This document shows, in pieces, positions 1-8,417 of a stretch of 25,010 nucleotides of DNA. How positions within the stretch are numbered: the first letter of the stretch is position 1; each line of letters begins with the position of its first letter. The notes under the pieces were generated by a model. It had not been told where the DNA came from, searched no databases, and worked only from the letters and a program-made list of their open reading frames with translations. Origin of the DNA: SHVO01 sp041919675 (GTDB taxonomy: Bacteria; Pseudomonadota; Alphaproteobacteria; Rhodospirillales; Rhodospirillaceae). The stretch lies in the NCBI GenBank assembly GCA_041919675.1, contig JAYRTJ010000047.1:1-25010 (forward strand), in the 5' to 3' direction. The position numbers and the translations under genes are program-made.

Positions 1-114
1 GACAAGGTTCCCCGCCGAGCCGATCAGGATCATCTTCACCCGGCGCGCCATGTCCGCCGCCGTCATCTTATCGGCAGGCGCAGCGCCGTTCACCGTCATA
101 TCAGCTTGAGCCAT
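1..114 (-). CDS. MFS permease, N-terminal fragment (runs off the left edge)
   Basis: Reading the minus strand from an ATG at 112-114 gives 38 codons up to the window edge. The peptide ends MARRVKMILIGSAGNLV. That G-S-x-G-N-L-V block just before the first transmembrane helix is characteristic of the metabolite:H+ symporter branch of the major facilitator superfamily (KgtP/ProP-like), where it is normally followed by E-W-Y/F-D-F. A purine-rich Shine-Dalgarno stretch (GGGAAGGGAAGAG on the minus strand) precedes the start. The gene begins 23 nt after the preceding secreted-protein gene, so it probably belongs to the same operon and may move a small organic acid or other product across the inner membrane. 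Only the N-terminus is visible; the family call rests on one short motif and the substrate is unknown. Confidence 0.6.
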   Translation of the reverse strand, partial: MAQADMTVNGAAPADKMTAADMARRVKMILIGSAGNLV

Positions 115-137
115 CTCTACTCTTCCCTTCCCGCGTT

Positions 138-1247
138 CTATTGGCGCGCGGCAGCGGTTGCCGCTTCGCTCTTGCCCGTCTCGCCCGCGGCCACGGCCGC
201 CGGCGGATGAACAATGAACGCCTGTTTGAATTTGATCTGCCACGCCGAGGAGATGAACGCGTTCTTACCGTCTTCTCCCGGATAGGCATCCGCATTGCGG
301 ATGAACGAGCGATATTCGGACGGGATGGACTCCTGTCCGTATGAGCGGAAGTGCGTCGCCCAATTCTGCGCGAGGTTGTTCTGCAGGCGCTCGATATCGA
401 GATAACCGCCCATCAGGCCTTCCGCGCCGTCTTCCGTCAGCCTCAGTTCCACGCGCCAATCGCGCACGAATTGTTTGGGCGCGCCGCGCGCCAGCGTTTC
501 GGGGATGTAGATGTCGATGGGCGTCGTGGTCAGCACGCCCTCCACGATCTTGCCCTTGGCGCTCTTGATGTAATCCTTGCCCCAACGGTGATCGGCGCGC
601 TGCGTGCCGCCCGGAATGAAGTTGCCGGCGGAATCAAGCAGCAACGCATCGAGACCGCGATAAATGGTGACCGTCACATCGGGGTCGTTCGTCAGGCTAT
701 CGATGCCCGTCAACTCCAGCAGGAAGCGGTTGTACTTGTACTGCTGCATGTAGCTTTCGACGAAGTGGCGATAGGAACCATCCGGCCCCCGGTAGCTCGC
801 GACGCAGCCGAACGCGCGGTAGATCTGATTGTCGATGCCGGTGACCTTGCCGTCGGGGCTGGTGAAATCTTCCGGCCCGACTTTGCCGTCCAGATTGAGG
901 CCGATGCCGATCTTGCCTTGCGGTTCATGGAACGGCAGGCCGTGCGTCTCGGCCGTCTTCTCGGGCACCCACACTTCGCTTTCGCGCTCGAGCTGCGTGT
1001 CGATATAGGTGTGTTTCTTGTCGCGCGGATAAAGCTTGTCGAACTGCTCGCGCGGGCCGTCGTTCAAACCGTTCGGGCACTCGGCCTTGCCGTCGGGCGT
1101 CTGATAGACGGCCCAGTTCTTGTTCGTCATCGCGTAGCCGATCTTGCCGTTTTGCAAGGCATCGTCGGCGGACGCGACAGACGCGAAAGCCATGCCCGCG
1201 GCAAGCGCGCAGGCCGTGACCGACGTCCTCGACAAAATCTTTCCCAT
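138..1247 (-). CDS. Secreted protein of unrecognised family, copy B
   Basis: A 369-aa protein with an N-terminal signal peptide ending near ASVASA. I do not recognise the family. Visible landmarks are NWAVYQTPDGKAECPNGLND near residues 45-65, an acidic DLDGK-like stretch, an FGCV motif, and a C-terminal half rich in alternating hydrophobic and polar residues that suggests beta structure. There is no CxxCH and no obvious catalytic triad. It is clearly paralogous to the gene at 2668-3759, sharing long runs such as ECPNGLNDGPREQFDKLYPR and GLMGGYLDIE. The ATG at 1247 is preferred to an adjacent GTG at 1250 because a GAGGGAG ribosome site is better spaced for it. It lies 24 nt after the PF03640-like gene and 23 nt before the MFS gene. 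Its role is unknown, most likely extracytoplasmic. Confidence 0.85.
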   Translation of the reverse strand: MGKILSRTSVTACALAAGMAFASVASADDALQNGKIGYAMTNKNWAVYQTPDGKAECPNGLNDGPREQFDKLYPRDKKHTYIDTQLERESEVWVPEKTAETHGLPFHEPQGKIGIGLNLDGKVGPEDFTSPDGKVTGIDNQIYRAFGCVASYRGPDGSYRHFVESYMQQYKYNRFLLELTGIDSLTNDPDVTVTIYRGLDALLLDSAGNFIPGGTQRADHRWGKDYIKSAKGKIVEGVLTTTPIDIYIPETLARGAPKQFVRDWRVELRLTEDGAEGLMGGYLDIERLQNNLAQNWATHFRSYGQESIPSEYRSFIRNADAYPGEDGKNAFISSAWQIKFKQAFIVHPPAAVAAGETGKSEAATAAARQ

Positions 1248-1271
1248 CACGCTCTCCCTCGTCTCCGGCGC

Positions 1272-2645
1272 TTAGCCGCGGCCGAACGCTTCGCGGATCC
1301 AGAACGCTTTCCAGCCGTTCCGCATGCCGCTGAACTCTCCCCAGGCGTCGCACTCATAGTCGCCCGGCGTCTTGTCGCGGGCGCAGACATAGACCGGGCG
1401 ATCCCGGTAAGCCCACACCCGCTGCGCGCCCGACGCGGAGGGTTCTACCCAACGACCGGTGGACGCGTCGATATATTTGATGCTCCAGATGCCGCTGTCG
1501 CTCTTTTCGCCCGCGCCGGCGGCCAGATATTGGAAGGTTTTTTGGCAACGCTGCCAATCGCCCTTCCCGCAAATGGCCAATCGATAAGCCTGCGGCTGCG
1601 ACGGATGTGAGCAATCGAGCTGATCTTGCGCATCGTCGTTACAATTATAGAGATACAGGGTGCGGCCTTTCGCGTCGGCCAGCATCGAGCCCGCGGTGCC
1701 TTCGGTGATCTGGAAACCCTTGGGGAACTGCGGCGGAAGCTGGGTGAACACATTGTGCCAGCCCGGCTCGTCGGAGCCTTCGAAGCTCGGACGCTTCTGT
1801 TCCAGAATGTAACTGTAAACGGGGCGCCCGCGGTACGCCCACTGCTTCACGCCCGGCGAACGTTCAACGATGGTCCAGTCGCCCTGCGGACGGATCCGCT
1901 CCGGCGCCGGCACCGGCTGGAACTTCTCGAGGCATGCGCCCGTGCAGCCGAATTTGCCGCCCGCATCGCCGTCGAAGACGTAGATCGAATAATTGTTAGC
2001 GAGGGTCAGCTGGCGTCCCGCGTGCGAGACGCTGACCTTGAACTGCGACGGCATGTTGCGTTCGGGCCCCATGGGCTTACGCAGCGCCCCTTCCCCGTCA
2101 CCGCCGTCGAGCGCGCTGGTGGCGCCGAGCACGTCACCGGCTTTCTTATCGAGATTCGACGTGTAGAGCGCCTGACCGTCGTAGGCCCATTGCTTACGGC
2201 CGCCGGGGCCATCGACGATCGTCCATTTACCCACGGCTTTTGAATCCGCCGACGCAAGCACCGGCGGCCATACCTGCACGCAAGACGGACGCGTGTTCAC
2301 TTCCGGAAGCTCAAGGCCGCCCGGATACGGGCTCTGCAGGCCGACGTTCTCGCGGTAATGCGTATCGTCGCAGGTCGGCTTGCCTTTGAGCTCACCGGCA
2401 TTGCCGTTGCGCAGCGGCGTGAGCGGCCAGCCGTACAGCGTTTTTCCGGAAGCGTCCGCGAACACCGCGCCTTCCAGTTCCGCGACCACGACCTTAAAGC
2501 CCGGCGGCATCTCTTCGCGCACATAGTCTTCCGTGAGCGCGTACTGCTGCTTGGTCCACGTATAATATTCTGCAGCCGAGGCGGCGCCCGCGGCAACGCA
2601 AGCCGCCAAGGTCAGTCCGCTCAAGATATGCCGCACGTTTCTCAT
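1272..2645 (-). CDS. Secreted PF03640-like repeat protein, copy B
   Basis: A 457-aa exported protein with a signal peptide ending near AAGAASA. It carries about three degenerate copies of the 'secreted repeat of unknown function' (PF03640, Lipoprotein_15). The visible repeat units are VFADASGKTLYGWP with GRKQWAYDGQALYTS, IYVFDGD...CTGACLEKF with GVKQWAYRGRPVYSY, and MLADAKGRTLYLY with QRVWAYRDRPVYVC. Many cysteines are present, consistent with disulfides in the periplasm or outside the cell. There is no haem-binding CxxCH. An upstream in-frame ATG at 2711 would overlap the previous gene; the ATG at 2645 has a GAGGA ribosome site 6 nt upstream and begins the signal peptide, so it is chosen. 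It is a paralogue of 3775-5154. The family's biochemical function is not established. Confidence 0.85.
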   Translation of the reverse strand: MRNVRHILSGLTLAACVAAGAASAAEYYTWTKQQYALTEDYVREEMPPGFKVVVAELEGAVFADASGKTLYGWPLTPLRNGNAGELKGKPTCDDTHYRENVGLQSPYPGGLELPEVNTRPSCVQVWPPVLASADSKAVGKWTIVDGPGGRKQWAYDGQALYTSNLDKKAGDVLGATSALDGGDGEGALRKPMGPERNMPSQFKVSVSHAGRQLTLANNYSIYVFDGDAGGKFGCTGACLEKFQPVPAPERIRPQGDWTIVERSPGVKQWAYRGRPVYSYILEQKRPSFEGSDEPGWHNVFTQLPPQFPKGFQITEGTAGSMLADAKGRTLYLYNCNDDAQDQLDCSHPSQPQAYRLAICGKGDWQRCQKTFQYLAAGAGEKSDSGIWSIKYIDASTGRWVEPSASGAQRVWAYRDRPVYVCARDKTPGDYECDAWGEFSGMRNGWKAFWIREAFGRG

Positions 2646-2667
2646 ACTTCGTCCTCGAGGCTCAAAA

Positions 2668-3759
2668 TCATCGACGCGCCGGCACCGATGCGCCGCCTGC
2701 CGCGGGCGCACCTGAAGCCACCGCCTGCGGCGGATGCACGATGAACACTTGTTTGAATTTCACTTCCCAACCCGAAGAGATCGCCGTGTTGCGGCCGCTC
2801 GCATCCGGATAAGCGTCGGCGTTGCGGATCATCGAACGATATTCAGACGGCAACGGTTCGCGGCCATAGCTGCGGTAGTGCGTGGTCCAATTCTGCGCGA
2901 GGTTGTTGTAGAGCTTCTCGATGTCGAGATAGCCGCCCATCAGGCCTTCGGCGCCTTCTTCCGTGAGGCGCAGCTGCACGCGCCAATCATGGATCAAAAG
3001 ATTGGCCGAGCCGCGCTTCAGGCTCTCGGGCATCGTGATGTCGATCGGGTCCGTCGTCAGAACGCCGTCAACCACGCGCCCCTTGGTGCTCTTGATCAGG
3101 TCCTTGCCCCAGCGCATGTCGACGCGCTGCGTGCCGCCGGCCGCAAAAGCGCCTTGCGAGTCCAGGAGCAGCGCATCGCGTCCGCGCAGCACCTTCACCG
3201 TCACATCCGGATCGTTCACCATGTCGTCGAGATCGGTGATCTCGATCAGCATGCGGTTGTAGTTGAACTTCTTCATGTATTCCTGAATGAAGAAGCGGTA
3301 CGAGCCGTCCGGACCGCGGTAGTTCCCGACGCAGCCGAACACCCGGTAAATCTGATTGTCGATGCCGGCCAGCTTGCCGTCCGCGCTCGTGAAATCGCCG
3401 GCGTCGTTTTTGCCGTCGAGATCGAGGCCGATGCCGATCTTGCCTTGCGGTTCGTAGAACGGCAGGCCGCGATCATCGCCCTTGCTGTCCGGCAGCCACA
3501 CTTCGCCCTCGCGCTCGAGTTGCGAGGCGTCGAACTTGTGATGACCCTCGCGCGGGTACAATTTGTCGAACTGCTCGCGCGGACCGTCGTTCAGGCCGTT
3601 CGGGCATTCGGCTTTGCCGTCCGGCGTCTGATAGATCGCCCAGTTCTTGCCGACGATGGTGTAGCCGATCTTACGGTCCTGATAGGCCTCATCGGCGAAC
3701 GCCGTACCGGCGCCAAGCGCGCATCCGGCGATCAGTGCTGCGAGAATTCGCTTTTTCAT
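2668..3759 (-). CDS. Secreted protein of unrecognised family, copy A
   Basis: A 363-aa protein with a classical signal peptide (MKKRILAALIAGCALGAGTA, then FA). It is the paralogue of the gene at 138-1247: the landmarks NWAIYQTPDGKAECPNGLND, FGCVGNYRGPDGSYRFF, RWGKDLIKSTKGRVVDGVLT and QNWTTHYRSYGREPLPSEYR all have close counterparts there. The tail is Ala/Gly-rich and low-complexity. A TTG at 3771 is an alternative start only 3 nt after the preceding stop codon; the ATG at 3759 is preferred because it starts the signal peptide directly. No known domain was recognised. Every copy of this gene in the window immediately follows a PF03640-like gene, which suggests the two products work together, perhaps as a secreted complex. 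Confidence 0.85.
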   Translation of the reverse strand: MKKRILAALIAGCALGAGTAFADEAYQDRKIGYTIVGKNWAIYQTPDGKAECPNGLNDGPREQFDKLYPREGHHKFDASQLEREGEVWLPDSKGDDRGLPFYEPQGKIGIGLDLDGKNDAGDFTSADGKLAGIDNQIYRVFGCVGNYRGPDGSYRFFIQEYMKKFNYNRMLIEITDLDDMVNDPDVTVKVLRGRDALLLDSQGAFAAGGTQRVDMRWGKDLIKSTKGRVVDGVLTTDPIDITMPESLKRGSANLLIHDWRVQLRLTEEGAEGLMGGYLDIEKLYNNLAQNWTTHYRSYGREPLPSEYRSMIRNADAYPDASGRNTAISSGWEVKFKQVFIVHPPQAVASGAPAAGGASVPARR

Positions 3760-3774
3760 CCGCACACCCAATCT

Positions 3775-5154
3775 TTAAATCGCGTTGTCGCCAAAGGCGT
3801 CGCGGATCCAGAAGCCCATAAAGCCGTTTCTGACTCCGCTCCACTCGCCCCAGGAATCGCACTCGTAGTCACCCGGCTTCTTATCGCGTCCGCACAGGTA
3901 CACCGGACGATCGCGGTAGGCCCACACGCGCAGGGCTCCGGCCGTGCCGGCTTCGACCCAGCGGCCCGTTTCCGGGTTGATGTACTTGATGCTCCAGAAG
4001 TGCGTTTCGCTTTTCTCGTCCGGACCGGCGGTCAGATACGGGAAGGTCTCGAGGCAGCGCTTCCAATCGCCCTTGCCGCAAAGCGCAAGGCGGTACGACT
4101 GCGGTTGCGAGGGATGCGAACAATCAAGCTGGTCCGCCGCGTCGTCGTTGCAGTTATAAGTGTAGATCGTGCGGCCCTTGGAATCGGCGAGCATCTGTCC
4201 CGTGTAGGTATCCGTGATCCGGAACCCCTTGGGGAACTGCGGCGCGAGCTGCGTGAACACATTGTGCCAGCCCGCTTCTTCCGCGCCCTGGAAGCTCGGG
4301 AATTTTTCCTCGAGGTTGTAGCTGTAAACCGGCTTGCCGCGGTACGCCCACTGCTTCACGCCCGGCGAACGCTCAACCGTCGTCCACTCGCCGCGCTGCT
4401 GAATCCGTTCCGGCGCGAGGATCGGCGCAAATTTCTCGAGGCATTCAGCGGTGCAACCAAGCTTGTCCCTGGCATCGCCGTCGAAGACATAGACCGCGTG
4501 TTCATTCTGAAGAGTCAGGAGGCGGCCGTACGCATAGGACATCACCTTGAACTGCGACGGCAGATTGCGGTCCGGTCCCACGGGCCAACGCACCGCACCG
4601 GTACCGTCGTGCTGCAGATTGGTGCTGGTGCCGCCCCAGACGTCGCCCTTCTGCTTGTCGAGCACGGAAGTGTACAGCGCCTGGCCATCGTAGGCCCACT
4701 GCTTACGTCCCCCCGGACCGTCGACAATAGTCCACTTGCCCACCGGCTTTGCATCAACGGCCGCGAGCACCGGCGGCCACGCGCCGACGCAGGACGGACG
4801 CGTTTCGACCTCGGGAAGCTCAAGGCCGCCCGGATACGGACTCATCCAACCCGTATTCACTTTGTAGACGGTATCGCTGCAGGTCGGCTTGCCCTTCATC
4901 TCTCCGGCATTGGCGTTCCGCAGCGCCATCACCGGCCAGGCGTAGAGGGTCTTGCCGCCGGCATCGGCGAAAACCGCGCCTTCAAGTTCAGCGACCACGA
5001 CCTGGAAGCCCGGCGGCATCTCCTCGCGGATATAATCCTCGGTGAGCGCGCGCTGCTCCTTGCTCCAGGTGTGTTCGGCTTGCGCGAAGGCCGCGCCGGC
5101 GAGAAAAACGCCCGCCGCGGCCACACCCGCCATCACTGAACGAAGCTGTCGCAT
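3775..5154 (-). CDS. Secreted PF03640-like repeat protein, copy A
   Basis: A 459-aa exported protein with a signal peptide ending near AGAAFAQA. It has about three PF03640-type repeats: VFADAGGKTLYAWP/RKQWAYDGQALYTS, VYVFDGD..CTAECLEKF/VKQWAYRGKPVYSY, and MLADSKGRTIYTY/LRVWAYRDRPVYLC. It aligns end to end with the gene at 1272-2645, including EMPPGF, SPYPGGLELPEV, TRPSC and CSHPSQPQ. It follows the DUF1552 gene by 13 nt, with an AAGGA ribosome site about 10 nt before the ATG. The many cysteines fit an oxidised, extracytoplasmic protein. Family function is unknown; PF03640 repeats occur mostly in bacterial lipoproteins and secreted proteins. Confidence 0.85.
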   Translation of the reverse strand: MRQLRSVMAGVAAAGVFLAGAAFAQAEHTWSKEQRALTEDYIREEMPPGFQVVVAELEGAVFADAGGKTLYAWPVMALRNANAGEMKGKPTCSDTVYKVNTGWMSPYPGGLELPEVETRPSCVGAWPPVLAAVDAKPVGKWTIVDGPGGRKQWAYDGQALYTSVLDKQKGDVWGGTSTNLQHDGTGAVRWPVGPDRNLPSQFKVMSYAYGRLLTLQNEHAVYVFDGDARDKLGCTAECLEKFAPILAPERIQQRGEWTTVERSPGVKQWAYRGKPVYSYNLEEKFPSFQGAEEAGWHNVFTQLAPQFPKGFRITDTYTGQMLADSKGRTIYTYNCNDDAADQLDCSHPSQPQSYRLALCGKGDWKRCLETFPYLTAGPDEKSETHFWSIKYINPETGRWVEAGTAGALRVWAYRDRPVYLCGRDKKPGDYECDSWGEWSGVRNGFMGFWIRDAFGDNAI

Positions 5155-5167
5155 CCGGTTGCGGTCC

Positions 5168-6499
5168 TTACGCGACGATATCGCTGATGACGCGGTCGGT
5201 CTCGTTGCTCTTTCCGCCCCACGTCTTCATGCCGAGCCCCATCGCCTTGAGGCCGGTGAAACCGATGTCGGTGATCTTGCCGCCATTGCACGGGATGTGC
5301 AGGCCGGTCTTGATCTTCCCGCCCATGCGGCCCGCGGTGAACGCGGCCATTTCCTCGAGCGAGTGCACGCGCGCGTCCGAGACGTCGCTGTTGCCCATGA
5401 TGAAGCAATTGTCGAGCAGCGTGCCGTCGCCTTCCTTGATGCTCGCGAAGGCCTTTACATAATACGCCCACGATTCCATCGCACGGCGCACGAACCACGA
5501 GGCGTTCGGCTGATAGCCGAGCTTTTCGTCCTTCGGCTCTTCGTGCGTGCAGGTGTGGTGCGGCTTGTCGTAGCCCGGCTTCGTCGTGTTCGAGAAGCCG
5601 TAGGAGTAGATCATGTTGAACACGCGGCTCTGGTCGCACGCGATGGCCATGGCGAGGAGGTCGGTCATGACGTTGTGGCGGTCGGCGACGAGCTTGTAGT
5701 CGCTGCCCGTGTCCATATCCTTCGCGGCCTTCGGCCTCACGCAAGCTTCGCGCGGCTCCGGCTTGGTGAGCTGCTGGTTGAACTGATTTTCAAGGTGGCG
5801 CAGGCCGGTGAAATACTGGTCGAGGCGCGCCTTGTCTTCGGCGCCCACGCGGGTCTCGAGCGTCTTGATCTTGTCCATAACGCCCGTGAGCGCGCTTTTA
5901 CGCACCATGATCGTCGGCGACGGCGTGAATGTCGGCGCATTCGGGTCCTGGAAGTCCGGTCCAAACAGGCGGGTGTAGAAATTCACCGGCGAGAATTCCG
6001 GCGAATTCGACGTCGTCGGGCTTTCGTAGCTGATGATGTCGCGCACGTCGCCGGTGGAGGTCGTGGTCAGGCTCTTGAAGCGCGTGGTGCGACCGATCTG
6101 ATTGGCGACCGTCGTATCGATGCTCTCGGCCAGCGACTGGTTCTGCACCATCGGCGCTACGCCCGTACGCGCGACGACCCAGCCGGTGTAGTGACAGAAG
6201 AAGGCGCCGTCGCGATACGCGGTCAGGTTCGTGAACAGGTTGATGTGCTGCTTGATGTCTTTCAGCGATTCGATTTCTTCAGGCAGCTCGTAATTGGCGC
6301 CGGCCTGCTTCGGCACGAACACCGACTTGCTGATGCCCATGCCCCAGTACCAGGTGCCGAAACGCACCGGAAGCGGCGCGCCATCGGCCATCGCGTTGCC
6401 GTTGCCGTTGAGGAAGACGTTCAGGAGCGGCAGGCCGACCGTCACGGCGCCGCCATTCAACATCCCGCGGAGAACTCGGCGTCTGTCAAAACCTTGCAT
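5168..6499 (-). CDS. DUF1552 (PF07586) protein with Tat signal
   Basis: A 443-aa protein. The N-terminus MQGFDRRRVLRGMLNGG has a twin-arginine-like motif followed by a hydrophobic stretch, indicating Tat export. The body matches DUF1552: FGTWYWGMG near residue 50, an LEN-rich helical centre, and the C-terminal pattern EGDGTLLDNCFIMGNSDVSD...H found in family members. The family is named for an HxxSHH motif; here the equivalent site reads HHTCTHEE, so the last His is replaced by Glu. The ATG at 6499 is chosen over an upstream in-frame ATG at 6610 because a perfect AAGGAGG lies 5 nt before it and because the upstream extension is an Arg/Pro-rich artefact inside the preceding gene. It pairs with the DUF1592 gene, a pairing widespread in Planctomycetes, Myxococcota and some Proteobacteria. 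Its biochemical function is unknown. Confidence 0.88.
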   Translation of the reverse strand: MQGFDRRRVLRGMLNGGAVTVGLPLLNVFLNGNGNAMADGAPLPVRFGTWYWGMGISKSVFVPKQAGANYELPEEIESLKDIKQHINLFTNLTAYRDGAFFCHYTGWVVARTGVAPMVQNQSLAESIDTTVANQIGRTTRFKSLTTTSTGDVRDIISYESPTTSNSPEFSPVNFYTRLFGPDFQDPNAPTFTPSPTIMVRKSALTGVMDKIKTLETRVGAEDKARLDQYFTGLRHLENQFNQQLTKPEPREACVRPKAAKDMDTGSDYKLVADRHNVMTDLLAMAIACDQSRVFNMIYSYGFSNTTKPGYDKPHHTCTHEEPKDEKLGYQPNASWFVRRAMESWAYYVKAFASIKEGDGTLLDNCFIMGNSDVSDARVHSLEEMAAFTAGRMGGKIKTGLHIPCNGGKITDIGFTGLKAMGLGMKTWGGKSNETDRVISDIVA

Positions 6500-6504
6500 A
6501 ACTT

Positions 6505-6511
6505 CCTCCTT
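6505..6511 (-). promoter_or_regulatory. Perfect Shine-Dalgarno for the DUF1552 gene
   Basis: The minus strand reads AAGGAGG here, 5 nt before the ATG at 6499 and overlapping the stop codon of the upstream gene at 6510-6512. This fixes the start of the DUF1552 protein and implies translational coupling. Confidence 0.85.
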
Positions 6512-8267
6512 ACTTCGTGTTCGCGGCAACGGCCGCGGCGGACGGCGCGCTCGCCGTGTTCTCGCCCGTGGCCGGGGCCGATTTGGGTTCACTGATGCGC
6601 GTGAACGCATCGCTCATCGTGATGGTGCGCAGCAGCGCCGGCAGCTTGTAGCCTTCTTCGCCAAACTTGGCCGTGAAGTAGGCAAGCAGCGGACGGTCCG
6701 CGTTGGTCGTCGGCGAGCCCGCCCCATAGGCAAAGGCGCGCTTGACAAGACACGACGGCAGCGCCGGATGATTGCGCAGCGTCTGCCCAAGGCCGACAGC
6801 GTCTTTGAAGGGCTTGCCGTCGAGAGCGCCGCTGGCGTCGATTTTCTGGCCTTTTTCGGTTTCACGGAACGCGCCGATGCCGTCGAAGTTTTCAAGTCCG
6901 AGGCCCATCGGGTCCGTGATCTTGTGGCATCCCGCGCACACCGGGTTTTCCAGATGGAAATTGACGCGGTCGCGCGTGGTCTTCAGGGTTGCCTTGGGGT
7001 TTTCCAGCGCCGAAAAATCCACGTTCGCCGGCGGCGGCGGAACGGGCTGGCACAGGAGGAGTTCACGCAAAGCCTTGCCGCGCATGGTGGGAGAGCTGCG
7101 GACGGGGTGCGAGTGCACCGCCAGGAAGCTGACGTGGGTGAGAATGCCCGCGCGCGGGCTGCCTTCCGGGAACGTATAACGCGACCATGTCGGCGTCGCC
7201 GGGAGTTTGTACACCGCCGCGAGACGCGGCGAGATGAACGTGTCGCGCGTCGTGTAAAGGTCGCGATAGTCGAGGTTCTTCGTGATCAGGTGATCGACCG
7301 CGACACGCAATGTTTCTTCACGGGCGTCGGTCGCCGTCACGCCGGTGAACACCGGATACATCTGGGCATCCTTGGCCAGGGCGGCGAAGCTGTCGAAAGC
7401 GAACATGTCGTCGAAGAACGCGCGCATGCCTTTTTCAAGGCGCGGGCTGGCGAGCATGCGGTCGATTTGCTTCAGGCGGCCTTTGGGCGTCTGGAGTTCT
7501 CCCTTTTCCGCGGCGCGCAGCAACTCGTCGTCCGGCGCGGCGTTCCACAGGAACAGGGACAGGCGCGTGGCCAGCGAATAGCCGTCGAGGCGCTGGCGGC
7601 CGGCGTTGCGCGGATCGGCTTCCGCGCCCTCCACCACGAACAACACATCCGGGCTGATCAACATGGCCTCGATGGAGACCGCCAGCCCACGGTAGAAATC
7701 GCTCAGCGACGCCGCCGCCTTGCCGGCCTCGTCCACATACTCGGCGAGTTCGACCTTGCTCAGGGGGCGCCGGTGCATAAGGCGCCCGACGTGCGAGAAG
7801 AACTGGGCCGCGCAGGCGGCGTCGGCCGCGCCGGCATCCTTGGGCGTGCAGGTCAGAAGGAACTTGCGGCGGTCCTCGTCGACGACAAGCTGCGCCACCG
7901 TCACCGCGGCCTTTTGGTACAACTCGAGCTGCGATGACGAGATCCCGCCGCGCCCCGTGCCCAAGGCCAGCAGTCCGTCCGTACGCTGCGCGGGCGGGAA
8001 GTTCGGATTGAGTTGGACGTCGGGTCCGAAAACGTAAGCCAGCGTATTGAGGTACTGCTCTTGCGTCAGCGCGCGCAGGCGTTTCGGCGTCCCGTCGGTG
8101 ACAGGCTCGGCCGTTGCCGCGACGTTCGCGGCTACCTTACCGGCGGGCGCACTTTCGTTCGCCGGGCCGGAACAACTTGCCAGCACAAAAGCGCACCCCA
8201 GCGCCAACGCACTTCCACGAAGCACAGATATAAAAGTCTCACGCATGGACGAAACCGAACCTTTCAT
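6510..8267 (-). CDS. DUF1592/DUF1588 family haem-binding lipoprotein
   Basis: A 585-aa protein. Residues 29-32 (LASC) form a lipobox, so it is probably a lipoprotein anchored at Cys32. Domains follow the order known for this family: DUF1587-like RLRALTQEQYLNTLAYVFG (about 63-81), DUF1595 around RLMHRRPLSKVELAEYV (162-178), DUF1592 around LDGYSLATRLSLFLWNAAPD (227-246), DUF1588 ending in CAGCHKITDPMGLGLENFDG (444-463), and DUF1585 around 488-555. C444-x-x-C447-H448 is a c-type haem attachment motif, so a periplasmic redox role is likely, although no enzymatic activity has been assigned to the family as far as I know. It is the first gene of the operon. The ATG at 8246 is an equally plausible start; neither has a strong ribosome site. 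The C-terminal 25 residues are Ala/Ser-rich. Confidence 0.85.
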   Translation of the reverse strand: MKGSVSSMRETFISVLRGSALALGCAFVLASCSGPANESAPAGKVAANVAATAEPVTDGTPKRLRALTQEQYLNTLAYVFGPDVQLNPNFPPAQRTDGLLALGTGRGGISSSQLELYQKAAVTVAQLVVDEDRRKFLLTCTPKDAGAADAACAAQFFSHVGRLMHRRPLSKVELAEYVDEAGKAAASLSDFYRGLAVSIEAMLISPDVLFVVEGAEADPRNAGRQRLDGYSLATRLSLFLWNAAPDDELLRAAEKGELQTPKGRLKQIDRMLASPRLEKGMRAFFDDMFAFDSFAALAKDAQMYPVFTGVTATDAREETLRVAVDHLITKNLDYRDLYTTRDTFISPRLAAVYKLPATPTWSRYTFPEGSPRAGILTHVSFLAVHSHPVRSSPTMRGKALRELLLCQPVPPPPANVDFSALENPKATLKTTRDRVNFHLENPVCAGCHKITDPMGLGLENFDGIGAFRETEKGQKIDASGALDGKPFKDAVGLGQTLRNHPALPSCLVKRAFAYGAGSPTTNADRPLLAYFTAKFGEEGYKLPALLRTITMSDAFTRISEPKSAPATGENTASAPSAAAVAANTK

Positions 8268-8417
8268 AGCGGTCGCATGTCTCCCAACGGCTTCCGGAAA
8301 GGAGGGCCAACCTCCCGCTCCTCCCGGACCTCACAAGGCCTCAAATCGCGCGTCGGCTTTTGCCGCCGACGTTCCGTTCCCCCATGCCCGCGATCATATC
8401 ACCAGCGGCCGGCGGAA

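Noticed and set aside
2734..5139. An 801-codon plus-strand open frame opposite the secreted-protein genes.
   Set aside because: It spans two unrelated minus-strand genes and has antisense-type composition, with no motif or ribosome site.
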